In this document: positions 32,798-42,458 of the stretch, one piece after another
Numbering within the stretch: position 1 is the first letter of the stretch
Layout of the letters: every line of letters starts with the position of its first letter
The notes under the pieces: model-generated
The model's input: only the letters and a program-made list of their open reading frames with translations
Databases searched by the model: none
Told to the model about the DNA's origin: nothing
Program-made: the position numbers and the translations under genes
Assembly (NCBI GenBank): GCA_042095135.1
Contig: JBELBV010000001.1
Location: 1 to 64,000, forward strand
Source: UA16 sp042095135
Lineage (GTDB): Bacteria > Bacteroidota > Bacteroidia > Flavobacteriales_D > Sanyastnellaceae
Length of the DNA: 64,000 nt
Direction of reading: 5' to 3'

Positions 32798-33541
32798 ATG
32801 AGCCGCTCAGCCCGCCCCAACCAATTGATTTCAAGCAAACATCTTTTGCTTTTTGGCATGGCATTGGTGACTTCGATGGGGCCACTTGCGGCGCAGCAAG
32901 GACGAAAAAACCTTGCTGCTTTTGACACCAAGAAATACCATTTTGGGTTCGCCTTGTCGGGAAATCGTTCGGACTTCAACCTAGCGTTGACCCCTGACTA
33001 CAGCTTCAGCGACAGCCTTCAAGCCATCATCAACCAGCCCCAAGCCGGGTTTGATCTAGCCCTAGTCGCTTCCTGGGATGCCACGAAAAATTTTCACGTC
33101 CGCTTTCTACCGGGCCTCTCCTTCCAAGACCGTGCGTTGGAATACCGGTTCGAAAATGAAGGTGAAACGGACATAAAGGTGCGCCGAACGGAATCTGTTT
33201 ACTTGAATTTCCCCTTGTTGCTCAAATTGAGAACCGACCGAGTGGGCAATTTTGCCGCTTATGCGCTCGTCGGTGGCAAATTCAGCAAGGACATGCAGTC
33301 GCAAGAGGAGACCAATCAGCAGTTGGCAAGCGACTTCATTTTAAGACTAGAATCCGGCAACAGCAGCATCGATCTCGGCGCCGGGGTGGATATTTTCCTG
33401 CCGTTCTTCAAATTCAGCGTCGAGGGCAAATTCGAATTGGGAAGGCGCAACATTTTGATTCAAGACGAAAGCCGGTATTCGGCACCGTTGGAATCGCTCA
33501 GAACCCGCTCCTTCATCTTGTCCATTTGCTTTGAAGGATAA
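32798..33541 (+). CDS. porT: PorT/SprT outer-membrane beta-barrel protein of the type IX secretion system
   Basis: The ATG at 32798 gives MSRSARPNQL... with a signal peptide ending LAAQQ; an ATG at 32744 overlapping the previous stop would add 18 residues. About 247 residues. Features match PorT: KYHFGFALSGNRSDFNL right after the signal, FHVRFLPGLSFQDR, then VYLNFPLLLKLRTDR, YALVGGKFSKDM and LGAGVDIFLPFFKFSVEGKFELG. PorT is a small outer-membrane barrel required for T9SS function. This fits the five or more T9SS cargo proteins in this window. Confidence 0.82.
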   Translation: MSRSARPNQLISSKHLLLFGMALVTSMGPLAAQQGRKNLAAFDTKKYHFGFALSGNRSDFNLALTPDYSFSDSLQAIINQPQAGFDLALVASWDATKNFHVRFLPGLSFQDRALEYRFENEGETDIKVRRTESVYLNFPLLLKLRTDRVGNFAAYALVGGKFSKDMQSQEETNQQLASDFILRLESGNSSIDLGAGVDIFLPFFKFSVEGKFELGRRNILIQDESRYSAPLESLRTRSFILSICFEG

Positions 33542-33552
33542 ATGCTGACGGC

Positions 33553-35400
33553 ATGCTGAAACGAATGCTTCCCCAATCCCATGCTCCGCGCTGGATGGTT
33601 ACGGGCATCGACATCTGCATCGCAGTTTTTGCCTTGTACTTTGCGGCATTGTTGCGATTTGAATTCGCGATACCGGCGCAAGAGTGGGCCGTTTGGAAAG
33701 CTTTCTTGCCATTCTTCCTTGCCATTCGCCTTGGGTGTGCACTGGCCTATCGTACCTATGCAGGCATCATTCGGCACACTGGGCTTGCCGACGCCCGCCG
33801 GCTGCTCATTGCCAATTTGACAGGAAGTGGGTGTTTCATTGTAGCCAATTTCATAATGGATTCCTGGGGTGAAGGCACCTACCTCATTCCGTTTTCCATC
33901 ATTGGTATCGAATGGCTCATCGCCTCCGGCGCCATGATTTCTGGACGCTGGCTTGTAAAATGGTTGTATGTCTACAACCGAAGGATACCGGGTGCGCAAA
34001 CGCTGGTCGCCATTTTCGGAGCCGGGGAAGCGGGACTCATCGCCAAACACACGATTGATCGCGAACTCGGCGACTCCAGTATGCGGGTCGTTGCGTTTAT
34101 CGACGATGACCGAACAAAGGTGGGCAAGAAACTCGAAGGCGTGGACGTCTTCAACGCCGATGAAGCGGAACGCCTATTCATGCGCGGCAGCGTCGACCGG
34201 GTCATCTTGAGCATCCAAAACCTCAGCACTGAACGGAGACGCAGCATGGTGGACTTGGCGCTAAAACACGGGGTTAGACCGTTGGACGTCCCTCCTGTGG
34301 ACAGGTGGATCAATGGAGAGCTATCGGTGGGACAGATCCGCGAGCTGAACATCGAAGACCTTTTGGGTCGAACACCCATCTCCTTATCGGCAGAGGCCGC
34401 TCAGAGTGGCATCGAGGGAAAACGCATCTGCATCACCGGTGCCGCTGGATCCATCGGTTCTGAAATCGTTCGCCAGGTGCTGATCCATAGGCCAGCTGCT
34501 GTACTCGCCATTGACCAGGCCGAAACGCCGCTGCATGATTTGCACGTGGAGCTGAACCGCACGAGCAGCCAAGACGCCGTTGATTTACAGGTAGGCGACA
34601 TTCGGGACGGCCAGCAACTTTCGGAGACTTTGGTGGCCTTTCAACCCGACGTGGTCTTTCACGCAGCAGCATACAAACACGTGCCACTGATGGAGAAACA
34701 ACCCTGGCAGGCTTTTGAAACCAACGTCTTAGGCACGCAACGAGCACTGCGAGCAGCCATCGATTCAGGTTGCGAACGGTTTGTTATGATTTCCACGGAC
34801 AAAGCCGTGAACCCAACAAGTGTAATGGGATCCACCAAGCGACTGGCTGAATTGCTCGTTCTTCACGAAGGTTCAACATCCGATATGCGCTGCGTTATCA
34901 CGCGGTTCGGCAACGTCCTTGGGAGCAACGGATCGGTCATCCCCTTGTTCAAACAGCAAATCGAACGAGGCGGCCCCATCACCGTCACCGATGCTGAAGT
35001 TACACGCTACTTCATGACCATTCCTGAGGCGGTCTCCCTTGTGCTCGAAGCCTCAGCCATAGGAGAAAAGAACAACGTCTTTGTATTCGACATGGGTGAA
35101 TCCGTGCGCATCCTGGACCTCGCCAATAAAATGATTGCCTTGGCCGGGATGGAAGCTGGACGTGATATTGAAGTGGTCATCACCGGACTGCGCCCGGGTG
35201 AGAAAATGCACGAAGAATTGCTTTCTCAACGGGAATCCCTCCTGCCCACGCACCATAAAAAAATCATGCGTGCTCAAACCCCGGGGACATTGGAGCCTAC
35301 GCACTTGAAAGCCATCTCAGCATTAGCTGAGGACCAAGGCAATCACGAGGCCACCCGCAATCTCCTTTCCGCCCTCATCCCTGAATACAAGGGAGAATGA
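33553..35400 (+). CDS. Membrane-bound nucleoside-diphosphate-sugar 4,6-dehydratase (CapD/WbpM type)
   Basis: A 615-residue protein. Four N-terminal transmembrane segments (about 15-145), a first nucleotide-binding fold (VAIFGAGEAGLIAKH, about 155-270) and the catalytic long-type SDR domain (about 290-590) with TGAAGSIGSEIVRQV and STDKAVNPTSVMGSTKRLAE, where Met replaces the usual catalytic Tyr as in FlaA1/PglF/WbpM enzymes. It converts UDP-GlcNAc to a 4-keto-6-deoxy sugar for capsule, O-antigen or glycoprotein glycans. It overlaps the YigZ gene by 4 bp. No other glycan genes are adjacent. Confidence 0.88.
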   Translation: MLKRMLPQSHAPRWMVTGIDICIAVFALYFAALLRFEFAIPAQEWAVWKAFLPFFLAIRLGCALAYRTYAGIIRHTGLADARRLLIANLTGSGCFIVANFIMDSWGEGTYLIPFSIIGIEWLIASGAMISGRWLVKWLYVYNRRIPGAQTLVAIFGAGEAGLIAKHTIDRELGDSSMRVVAFIDDDRTKVGKKLEGVDVFNADEAERLFMRGSVDRVILSIQNLSTERRRSMVDLALKHGVRPLDVPPVDRWINGELSVGQIRELNIEDLLGRTPISLSAEAAQSGIEGKRICITGAAGSIGSEIVRQVLIHRPAAVLAIDQAETPLHDLHVELNRTSSQDAVDLQVGDIRDGQQLSETLVAFQPDVVFHAAAYKHVPLMEKQPWQAFETNVLGTQRALRAAIDSGCERFVMISTDKAVNPTSVMGSTKRLAELLVLHEGSTSDMRCVITRFGNVLGSNGSVIPLFKQQIERGGPITVTDAEVTRYFMTIPEAVSLVLEASAIGEKNNVFVFDMGESVRILDLANKMIALAGMEAGRDIEVVITGLRPGEKMHEELLSQRESLLPTHHKKIMRAQTPGTLEPTHLKAISALAEDQGNHEATRNLLSALIPEYKGE

Positions 35401-35996
35401 GCGGAGACGTATTCAACACCCTACAGGCACCTACTGAAGCCCTATACAAGGTAAAGGGTTCAAAACACTTCGGATACGTCTTCCCAATCGAAAACGTAGA
35501 CGATGCAAAAACGCACCTCGAAGCGCTGCGCAAAAAACACCACGACGCACGGCACCATGCCTACGCCTATCGACTCAGACCGTCTGGGGAGGACTGGCGC
35601 ACGTCGGATGACGGAGAACCCGCGAACAGCGCAGGCCCTCCCATTCTCGGAGCACTCAAGTCGAAAGAAGTCACCAACTGCCTCGGCGTGGTCGTGCGGT
35701 ACTTTGGCGGAACCAAGCTCGGCGTGGGTGGCTTGATTGACGCGTACCGAACCGCCACGCTCATGGCCATGGACAACGGCGAGATTATCCAGCGATTCAT
35801 CGAGAAGTCCATTACCGTGCAATGCCCGTACGATTTGATAGGAGCTGTCATGGCACTCGGCGAAAAACACTTTGCCCGGATAGCAGAACAATCCTTTACG
35901 GATTCATGCACAGTGCACTTTAAAGTAAGGGCATCCCTGTACCCGGCGCTGCACGGAGCCTTGGACAACCTGTACGGTTGCCAAATCAAGGCCTGA
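35397..35996 (+). CDS. YigZ/IMPACT-family protein
   Basis: A 199-residue protein. The UPF0029 core is clear: HHAYAYRLRPSGEDWRTSDDGEP, SAGPPILGAL, LGVVVRYFGGTKLGVGGLIDAYRTA. The C-terminal half has the ferredoxin-like EF-G-IV-type region. Members are widespread regulators or nucleic-acid-binding proteins without a settled bacterial role. It overlaps the upstream dehydratase by 4 bp and is followed by a hairpin terminator. Confidence 0.9.
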   Translation: MSGDVFNTLQAPTEALYKVKGSKHFGYVFPIENVDDAKTHLEALRKKHHDARHHAYAYRLRPSGEDWRTSDDGEPANSAGPPILGALKSKEVTNCLGVVVRYFGGTKLGVGGLIDAYRTATLMAMDNGEIIQRFIEKSITVQCPYDLIGAVMALGEKHFARIAEQSFTDSCTVHFKVRASLYPALHGALDNLYGCQIKA

Positions 35997-36003
35997 ATGC
36001 CAT

Positions 36004-36034
36004 AAAAAAGGCGGTGACCGAAGCCACCGCCTTT
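36004..36034 (-). terminator. Rho-independent terminator (mainly for the minus-strand gene)
   Basis: AAAGGCGGTG (36007-36016) and CACCGCCTTT (36025-36034) make a 10-bp GC-rich stem with an 8-nt loop. On the minus strand it is followed by a run of T (complement of the A run at 36004-36009), so it best serves the FG-GAP gene ending at 36055. It may also stop the plus-strand operon that ends at 35996. Confidence 0.8.
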
Positions 36035-36054
36035 CGAATCCGTTATTGTCTCGG

Positions 36055-38862
36055 TTACTCAATGATGAGCTGCACCGTGTGCACTTCATTTTCGTTGCGC
36101 ACCTGCAACATGTACTGGCCCACGGCTTGAGGGGTGAAGTCCAGAACATTTACCGTTCCGTTGAGCTGACCGGCAGCAACTTCCTGTCCCAATGCATTGA
36201 GCAAACTCCACTCTGCTGTGGCAAACGCTGCATTCGCAGTAAGTTGAATCGTACCCGTTGTTGGGTTCGGGTACACCGACTCCAACGCGCTTGAAGCTTC
36301 GTCCAAACCAACCACCGTGATGGTCACTGGCACGCGATCAGATGGACATCCATCGAAAGGCGTTTGCACCACCCAGTTGTAAAAGAAGTAGTAGTAATTC
36401 GTCGCGTTATTACCTCCCGCTGTGCTTTGGGTAATGGAGCCCAACGTGCCCAGCTCATAGGGATACGCCATGTCCGTTCCCGGTCCATCGCGCCACAGCT
36501 GAGGATCGTCTGCGAAGGAACGCAAACCGTAGTTGGTTCCAGCGGGAACTTCGAAGTCCAGTGTCAAAGTGTTCATGCCATCCGTCAAATCAAACACCCC
36601 TGATGCTAAGACATTGCCTTCGGCATCAATAACACCAATTTCGCGTTCACCGGCACCATTCGCATATACGTCAACGGTGTGAATGACGAGATCCTGGTAC
36701 GCATCGAAAAGCAACCAGCGCACGCTGTTGTCATGGTACTGACCTTGGCCCATACCCATGCGACCGCCGTTGCCTTCTTCCAAGCCAGAATCGTTGATGT
36801 CCTCGACCCACAGGGTTGTAGTCTCGGAAATAGACGTTTCGTAGGCCGCTCCAATAAACAATGGGTTCACCGCCATCTCGTCGTCATACCAGCGGGTCGA
36901 AGCCGAAGACGATGTCAATGTGAAGGCTTCATCGGCGTTCACCACGTCGGGTACGGTGACACTTGGAACATCTGGTGCGTCCAAGACCTCGACCACGAAT
37001 TCCTCTGAAGGGTTGTCATTGCCACATTCATCGATGAGAATGAGCGAGTACGTTCCCGATTCGGTGACGGTAATGCTCTGCGTTGTTTCTCCGTTGGACC
37101 AGGTCCACTCTGCACCGTTGGGACCAATGAATTCGACCGCATTGCCTGCACAGAAGGTCAGCTCACCAACGACTTGCACCTCCGGTGCTTGCGCGGTTAT
37201 GACTTGAACGGCGATTGATTCGGAGATGGCTGCACATCCATCCGCGTCGTAAACCACCACGCTGTAAAGTCCGGCCTCCCCGACTTCGATTGATGCCGTT
37301 GACGCGCCGTTAGACCATGCATACGATTCGAACGTCCCGTTTACCGCCAATTCGAGCGTCTCTCCTGGGCAAAGCACCAATTCCGATGGGGACGTCAATT
37401 CAACCGTCGTCATACACGGTGCCTCCAAGAAGTTGTGGTATTGGTCAATGGCTGGGTTTTCGATGGTGGTTTCCATGCCACTTGGCCACTTGATGGTAGC
37501 TGTTTCAACTACTTCGTGCGCACCCAGTCCGAACATACACGCGAACGTATTCGTGATGCCGTAGCTCTCACCGGCGCGAACCTCACGGATCATGGTGCCA
37601 AAGTCGCCCGTCAACACTACGGTAGTACCCACGGCGTCTTTATTCGACACAATGCCCTCCAAATCGAAGGCAATCCAGTGGTTGTCGTTCCCGGAGTTGA
37701 GCCAGAGAATGTCATCGTTGCCGTTGTCAGGTGAATTGTAGCCATTGCCATAGCTCGCGTACACATCAACGGTTCCATCGCGGTTCACATCGCCTATAGC
37801 AAAGCTGTGCATGGTGTCACCTGCTGTAAACGGGTTGTCTTCTGTGAAGGTGCCGTCACCGTTGTTGCGGTAGTACCGATGCACCCCACCGGATACGATG
37901 ACATCCACAAACCCGTCGTTGTCGAAGTCAGCCATCTTCGCTTGAAGCACGAAGCCACTGAAATCGAGGCCTGCTTCGACCGTAACATCACTGAAGTATC
38001 CGTTGCCGTCGTTCTCCAACAATGTCATAGTCGTCGAGTGGTTGGTCAAGAAACAATCAAAATCACCATCGTTGTCGTAATCTGCGTAATCAACCGTCCA
38101 GCTCTGCTCGTTGAGCACCAGTCCGCGCTCTTCGGCTACCTCTGAGAAGGTGCCGTCTCCGTTGTTCAACCAGATTTGATTGACGCGACGAGGATCAAAA
38201 GGATCGTTGACGAACTGACGGCACTTAGCAATGGTCAAATCCACATCGCCGTCCTGGTCAAAATCACTGAAAACCGTTCCGTAGTTACCGCTGTGATCGG
38301 TGTTGGGGTAATCGGAGAAATCGTAATCGGTCAAGCCGATCAACGTTGCATCGATGTCCAAGTCACTTCCGTTGCCTTTCCACATGCGCGACAGTGCGTC
38401 GTCGTGACACCCGAACGCATCGAGTTGACCATCGTTGTCGATGTCGGCAAAGTTGCACGCTTGCATGAACATGGAACCGTTTTCGAGGTCCATGTCGACC
38501 CAATCGCCTACAGCATCAATGTGCTTCACATGCACGCCGTCATAGGCACCGCCTGAAAAGACGTCTTTGTGGCCATCGTTGTCGTAATCGCCAATGGTCA
38601 TACCCCACTGGTTGCTGTTGGATACGTTGCCGTAATCCACCTCGGTGAAGCCACCGGTGGCGTCTTGGTACAGAACTTTAACCGTTTTGGACTGATCCAA
38701 AACGATGATGTCATCCAAGCCATCGTTGTCCATGTCGGTGAAACCGACGCAATTGCCGCTGTTGTAATCACCTGGAAGTGATGAAGAGGCATTGGAGAAA
38801 GATTGCGCCATGGCCAAAGTGCATGCCGCAGCGAATGAGAGAGAGAGGAAAAGTTTTCTCAT
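36055..38862 (-). CDS. Secreted FG-GAP/ASPIC-UnbV protein with T9SS sorting domain
   Basis: The ATG at 38862 gives signal peptide MRKLFLSLSFAAACTLAMAQ; a TTG 15 bp upstream is a weaker choice. About 935 residues. Seven or so FG-GAP/VCBS Ca-binding blades (DMDNDGLDDI, DYDNDGHKDVF, DIDNDGQLDAF, DFDQDGDVDL, DYDNDGDFDCF, DFDNDGFVDV, DVNRDGTVDV; about 35-380) form a propeller. An ASPIC/UnbV domain follows (about 400-470, IREVRAGESYGITNT ... IKWPSGMET), then Ig-like PKD-type modules with paired cysteines, a beta-sandwich and a type A sorting domain (VYPNPTTGTIQLTA ... YMLQVRNE). Probably a cell-surface adhesin or matrix protein. Confidence 0.87.
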   Translation of the reverse strand: MRKLFLSLSFAAACTLAMAQSFSNASSSLPGDYNSGNCVGFTDMDNDGLDDIIVLDQSKTVKVLYQDATGGFTEVDYGNVSNSNQWGMTIGDYDNDGHKDVFSGGAYDGVHVKHIDAVGDWVDMDLENGSMFMQACNFADIDNDGQLDAFGCHDDALSRMWKGNGSDLDIDATLIGLTDYDFSDYPNTDHSGNYGTVFSDFDQDGDVDLTIAKCRQFVNDPFDPRRVNQIWLNNGDGTFSEVAEERGLVLNEQSWTVDYADYDNDGDFDCFLTNHSTTMTLLENDGNGYFSDVTVEAGLDFSGFVLQAKMADFDNDGFVDVIVSGGVHRYYRNNGDGTFTEDNPFTAGDTMHSFAIGDVNRDGTVDVYASYGNGYNSPDNGNDDILWLNSGNDNHWIAFDLEGIVSNKDAVGTTVVLTGDFGTMIREVRAGESYGITNTFACMFGLGAHEVVETATIKWPSGMETTIENPAIDQYHNFLEAPCMTTVELTSPSELVLCPGETLELAVNGTFESYAWSNGASTASIEVGEAGLYSVVVYDADGCAAISESIAVQVITAQAPEVQVVGELTFCAGNAVEFIGPNGAEWTWSNGETTQSITVTESGTYSLILIDECGNDNPSEEFVVEVLDAPDVPSVTVPDVVNADEAFTLTSSSASTRWYDDEMAVNPLFIGAAYETSISETTTLWVEDINDSGLEEGNGGRMGMGQGQYHDNSVRWLLFDAYQDLVIHTVDVYANGAGEREIGVIDAEGNVLASGVFDLTDGMNTLTLDFEVPAGTNYGLRSFADDPQLWRDGPGTDMAYPYELGTLGSITQSTAGGNNATNYYYFFYNWVVQTPFDGCPSDRVPVTITVVGLDEASSALESVYPNPTTGTIQLTANAAFATAEWSLLNALGQEVAAGQLNGTVNVLDFTPQAVGQYMLQVRNENEVHTVQLIIE

Positions 38863-38964
38863 GATCAAGTGTTTCAATTGACAGGTGGTGCAATATAGCC
38901 CCGAACTTCACCAATTCGCACTGCTAAGTGTCTAAGCCGCTGCAAACTCAATTAAATTCGCACC

Positions 38965-40272
38965 ATGACTCCCGGCGGAACAGCGGCATTTCACACACTA
39001 GGCTGCAAACTCAACTTTTCTGAGACGTCGACTATTGCCCGAGATTTGAGCGAGGCCGGATACGCACGCGTTGGCATCGATGACGCCCCGGATGTCGTGG
39101 TTATCAATACGTGCAGCGTCACCGAGCAAGCCGATGCCAAATGCCGCAATGCCGTGCGTCGGGCGCTCAACAGCAACCCCGAGGCCTTTGTTGCCGTTAT
39201 CGGGTGTTATGCCCAATTGAAGCCCCAAGAAATCAGCGAAATTGAAGGCGTCGACATTGTGTTGGGGGCATCCGAAAAATTCAATTTGGTCGACCACATC
39301 ACTGAAAAAAAGGCGCAAACTGAAGTGGCCGTGGGTCCCATCAAGGAGGTCCGATCGTTCATTCCTGGTTTTTCGAGCCAAGACCGGACACGGACATTTT
39401 TGAAAGTACAGGACGGGTGCGATTACTTCTGTTCATTCTGCACCATTCCACTGGCACGCGGACGCTCGCGTAATGCATCCATTGCAGAGACGGTGTCCAC
39501 CGCCCAGGCTGCGACGGATCAAGGGGCGAGGGAAATCGTTCTGACCGGAGTAAACATTGGCGACTTCGGAAAGTCGACGGGAGAAACGTTTTTGGAGCTC
39601 GTCCAAGCGTTGGATTTAGAAGTTCCTGCCGAGCGTTTTCGCATCAGCAGTATTGAGCCCAACCTCTTGACCCCTGAGATCATTGATTGGGTCGCCGAAA
39701 GCAACAAGTTTCAACCGCACTTTCACATTCCCCTTCAGAGCGGCTCAGACCCGGTGTTGAAAGCGATGCGTAGACGGTACCGAACGGCATTGTACCGCGA
39801 ACGCATAGAAGCCATCCGAAAGGTGCTTCCTCATGCAAGCATCGGGGTTGACGTCATCACGGGATTTCCCAACGAAACGGAAGCAGCCTTTGAAGAAACG
39901 CAAGCCTTCCTGCTAGACCTTCCAGTCAGCTACCTCCACGTTTTCACTTACTCGGAACGCGCCCGCACCACGGCGCCGCGCATGGAAGAATCGGTTCCTG
40001 TTGAAGTCCGCAAGGCGCGCACGAAGCAACTTCGCATGCTGTCCCTGAAAAAACAGCGTCAGCATTACGAGCAATTTGTGGGCACCACCAAATACGTCTT
40101 GTTTGAAGAAAGTGTCGAAGACGGCTTGCGTTTTGGATACACTCCCGAATATGTGCGGGTAGGCATCGATGCACTGGCTGCTCAAGCCAACACCATTGCC
40201 CCCATCCACATTCAATCCGTCCATGCCGCAGGATTCACCTCTGGAGTTCTAGCAGAACCAACACCCGCCTGA
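38965..40272 (+). CDS. mtaB: tRNA (N6-L-threonylcarbamoyladenosine-37) methylthiotransferase MtaB
   Basis: A 435-residue radical-SAM methylthiotransferase. UPF0004 domain cysteines in TLGCKLNFSE, INTCSVTEQAD and VIGCYAQ hold the auxiliary cluster; the radical-SAM cluster is CDYFCSFCTIP near residue 153. HIPLQSGSDPVLKAMRRRY, DVITGFPNET and the C-terminal TRAM-like part follow. The GCKLN and short length point to the MtaB branch rather than MiaB or RimO. It modifies A37 of ANN-decoding tRNAs. The next gene, lgt, begins 2 bp after its stop. Confidence 0.9.
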   Translation: MTPGGTAAFHTLGCKLNFSETSTIARDLSEAGYARVGIDDAPDVVVINTCSVTEQADAKCRNAVRRALNSNPEAFVAVIGCYAQLKPQEISEIEGVDIVLGASEKFNLVDHITEKKAQTEVAVGPIKEVRSFIPGFSSQDRTRTFLKVQDGCDYFCSFCTIPLARGRSRNASIAETVSTAQAATDQGAREIVLTGVNIGDFGKSTGETFLELVQALDLEVPAERFRISSIEPNLLTPEIIDWVAESNKFQPHFHIPLQSGSDPVLKAMRRRYRTALYRERIEAIRKVLPHASIGVDVITGFPNETEAAFEETQAFLLDLPVSYLHVFTYSERARTTAPRMEESVPVEVRKARTKQLRMLSLKKQRQHYEQFVGTTKYVLFEESVEDGLRFGYTPEYVRVGIDALAAQANTIAPIHIQSVHAAGFTSGVLAEPTPA

Positions 40273-40274
40273 CC

Positions 40275-41489
40275 ATGTACCCCACCCTCTACCACGCCTT
40301 GTTCGACCTGTTTGGATGGGAAATTGCCGCCTTGAAGCTGATCAACAGCTTTGGACTGTTCGTCGCTTTGGCTTTTGTAGCGGCCGCCTTCACCCTTCGC
40401 AAGGAAATGGACCGAAAACAAGGAGAGGGTATTTTCCAACCGACCTCGACCACGATCACCTTTGGTGGCCCTGTCGCATGGACCGAATACCTCACCCAAG
40501 CCCTGGTGGGATTCATTCTCGGATGGAAGTTCATTTACCTCGCAGTGAATGCAAGCGAGCTTTTTCAATCCGGCATTCCACAGCGCCACTTGTTCAGCCT
40601 AGAAGGTAGTCCCCTTCTGGGGTTAGTGCTCGCCGCCATTTTCGCTGGATGGCGCTACTGGGAAACACAAAAAGCAGGTCTAAAACCCATTAGTAAAACT
40701 GTAAAAGTGCCTGCAAGCCAGCATGTTGGAGGCATTGTTACTGCAGCAGCTATCGGAGGAATTGCTGGAGCGAAATTTTTTCACCTCCTCGAGTACCCGG
40801 ATGAAATGGTGCGGTTTTTTCGCGAGCCTTCCTTGCAAAATTTCCTCGGAGGGTTGACCATCTACGGAGGACTAATTGTCGGAGGGTTGTCCGTTTACAT
40901 TTATGCACGGCGGAACAACTTGACTTTCCTTTCCCTCGCCGACGCTACAGCTCCTGGGCTGATGCTCGCCTATGGCATCGGTCGCATTGGTTGCCAAATC
41001 AGTGGCGACGGAGACTGGGGCATTCCGAACCCAAATCCTAAGCCCGATTGGATGGGCTTTCTGCCCGATTGGATCTGGTCCTATTCCTTTCCGAACAATG
41101 TCAATGGTGTCTACGGTGCCCGCCCAGCCGGGTACACCGGCAAGCTCATAGGACCCGAAGATCCCTGGCCCATTTTCGATGGATACGGCACCTACCTCGA
41201 TCCTGGAGTCTATCCGACCGCCTTTTATGAAACGCTAATGGCCGTGCTGATTTTTGGGGTGCTGTGGAGCTTGCGCAAGCGTATTACCCTACCAGGTCGA
41301 TTGTTTGCTTTGTACTGTGTCTTCAATGGTGTCGAGCGCTTTTTCATCGAAAAAATCCGGGTGAATGCCGAGATGGACCTGTTGGGCATGGCCGTGACCC
41401 AAGCGGAGCTCATTTCAACCATCACATTCCTGGCGGGAGTGGTCTTGTGGTTCCTTTTGGGACGCAAAACGGCCGGTACAGCTCGTTAA
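40275..41489 (+). CDS. lgt: Prolipoprotein diacylglyceryl transferase
   Basis: A 404-residue multi-pass membrane protein, longer than the ~290 residues of E. coli Lgt as is usual in Bacteroidota. Signature GRIGCQISGDGDWGIPN is the family's GRxGNFxNxExxG block, preceded by GGLTIYGGLIVGG (H/Y-GGL region). The later PTAFYETLMAVLIFGVLW and RLFALYCVFNGVERFFIEKIR are conserved C-terminal blocks. It attaches diacylglycerol to lipobox cysteines, needed for SusD, the amylase lipoprotein and others here. Confidence 0.92.
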   Translation: MYPTLYHALFDLFGWEIAALKLINSFGLFVALAFVAAAFTLRKEMDRKQGEGIFQPTSTTITFGGPVAWTEYLTQALVGFILGWKFIYLAVNASELFQSGIPQRHLFSLEGSPLLGLVLAAIFAGWRYWETQKAGLKPISKTVKVPASQHVGGIVTAAAIGGIAGAKFFHLLEYPDEMVRFFREPSLQNFLGGLTIYGGLIVGGLSVYIYARRNNLTFLSLADATAPGLMLAYGIGRIGCQISGDGDWGIPNPNPKPDWMGFLPDWIWSYSFPNNVNGVYGARPAGYTGKLIGPEDPWPIFDGYGTYLDPGVYPTAFYETLMAVLIFGVLWSLRKRITLPGRLFALYCVFNGVERFFIEKIRVNAEMDLLGMAVTQAELISTITFLAGVVLWFLLGRKTAGTAR

Positions 41490-41520
41490 ACCTTGACGCG
41501 TTGGGAACGTCACATCTTCG

Positions 41521-42084
41521 ATGCACTCTGCTCCCACACAACCCATTTGGCTCAGCGATTTAAGGGATGCTGCGGGCTTGCGGCGTGAACGTGCCTTTGC
41601 ATCGATGATGCAGGATTGGCATGTTCCGATCTATTCGTTTCTGAGGGGCATGTTGAACGAACACGACGATGCCGCAGATGCAACCCAGGAGACGTTCGTC
41701 CAAGTCCTTCGCTCAATCGATACATTTCGAGGGGAGGCCAAATTTTCTACGTGGTTGTACACCATCGCCCGGCGCAAAGGGCTCGACGCACTTCGAACAC
41801 GAAAGCAACGAAGCTTGCGCCATGCCCACCCGGATGCTTCTGACTGGGAATCGCGCCTCGAGGCCGACCCCTTTTTTGACGGGGATGAAGCCGAGCGTCA
41901 GCTCCATGCCGCACTTCAGCTCCTCCCCACCCGTCAGCGAGAGGTATTTACCCTTCGGTATTTTCAAGAGATGGCATATGCAGATATTGCTGAGCTCACG
42001 GGTACATCAGAGGGGGCTGCAAAAGCTTCGTATTTCCACGCCAAGAATAAAGTTCAAGACCACCTCAAGGCAATTACCGATTAA
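41521..42084 (+). CDS. ECF-type RNA polymerase sigma factor
   Basis: A 187-residue protein. Region 2 (LRGMLNEHDDAADATQETFVQVLRSIDTFRG and KFSTWLYTIARRKGLD) and region 4 (ALQLLPTRQREVFTLRYFQEMAYADIAELTGTSEGAAKASYFHAKNKV) are both complete. It starts the usual Bacteroidota trio of sigma factor, short membrane protein and Spy/CpxP-like periplasmic protein; the assembly gap interrupts this set. A role in envelope stress is likely but inferred. Confidence 0.93.
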   Translation: MHSAPTQPIWLSDLRDAAGLRRERAFASMMQDWHVPIYSFLRGMLNEHDDAADATQETFVQVLRSIDTFRGEAKFSTWLYTIARRKGLDALRTRKQRSLRHAHPDASDWESRLEADPFFDGDEAERQLHAALQLLPTRQREVFTLRYFQEMAYADIAELTGTSEGAAKASYFHAKNKVQDHLKAITD

Positions 42085-42121
42085 ACCTTGCACGCTATTC
42101 TTCGTCCAATCCACGTAGACA

Positions 42122-42358
42122 ATGCCCAAACAAAAAACACCATACACGACACCGAAAGGGTTTTTCCAGCAACAGCAAGAAGCTATTTGGAAAGAAATTT
42201 CAGCTCAAGCGACTGAGCACGAGCTGAAACGTATCGGTGGGTTGAAGCGCTACACATGGGCTGCGGGAATCGCTGCAACTCTAGCCATTGGATTGTTCTT
42301 CGCCCTTCCTGAGACTGCAGAGCATTGCGAAACATTCGCTTGCTTATGGGAGGAAACG
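42122..42358 (+). CDS. Putative anti-sigma/membrane protein, cut by assembly gap
   Basis: Visible: 79 residues starting MPKQKTPYTTPKGFFQQQQE, then one hydrophobic helix (RYTWAAGIAATLAIGLFFALP, about 42-62), then sequence running into N at 42359. The KTPYTTPKGFF start and single helix are typical of the small proteins after ECF sigma genes in Bacteroidota, possible anti-sigma factors. The C-terminal part is unknown. It starts 37 bp after the sigma gene. Confidence 0.65.
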
Positions 42359-42458
42359 NNNNNNNNNNNNNNNNNNNNNNNNNNNNNNNNNNNNNNNNNN
42401 NNNNNNNNNNNNNNNNNNNNNNNNNNNNNNNNNNNNNNNNNNNNNNNNNNNNNNNNNN
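42359..42458. other. Assembly gap of 100 N
   Basis: Exactly 100 N, the conventional filler for a scaffold join of unknown length. The frames on the two sides (phase of 42122 and phase of 42459) differ, so the flanking pieces should be treated as two genes with missing sequence between them. Confidence 0.98.
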
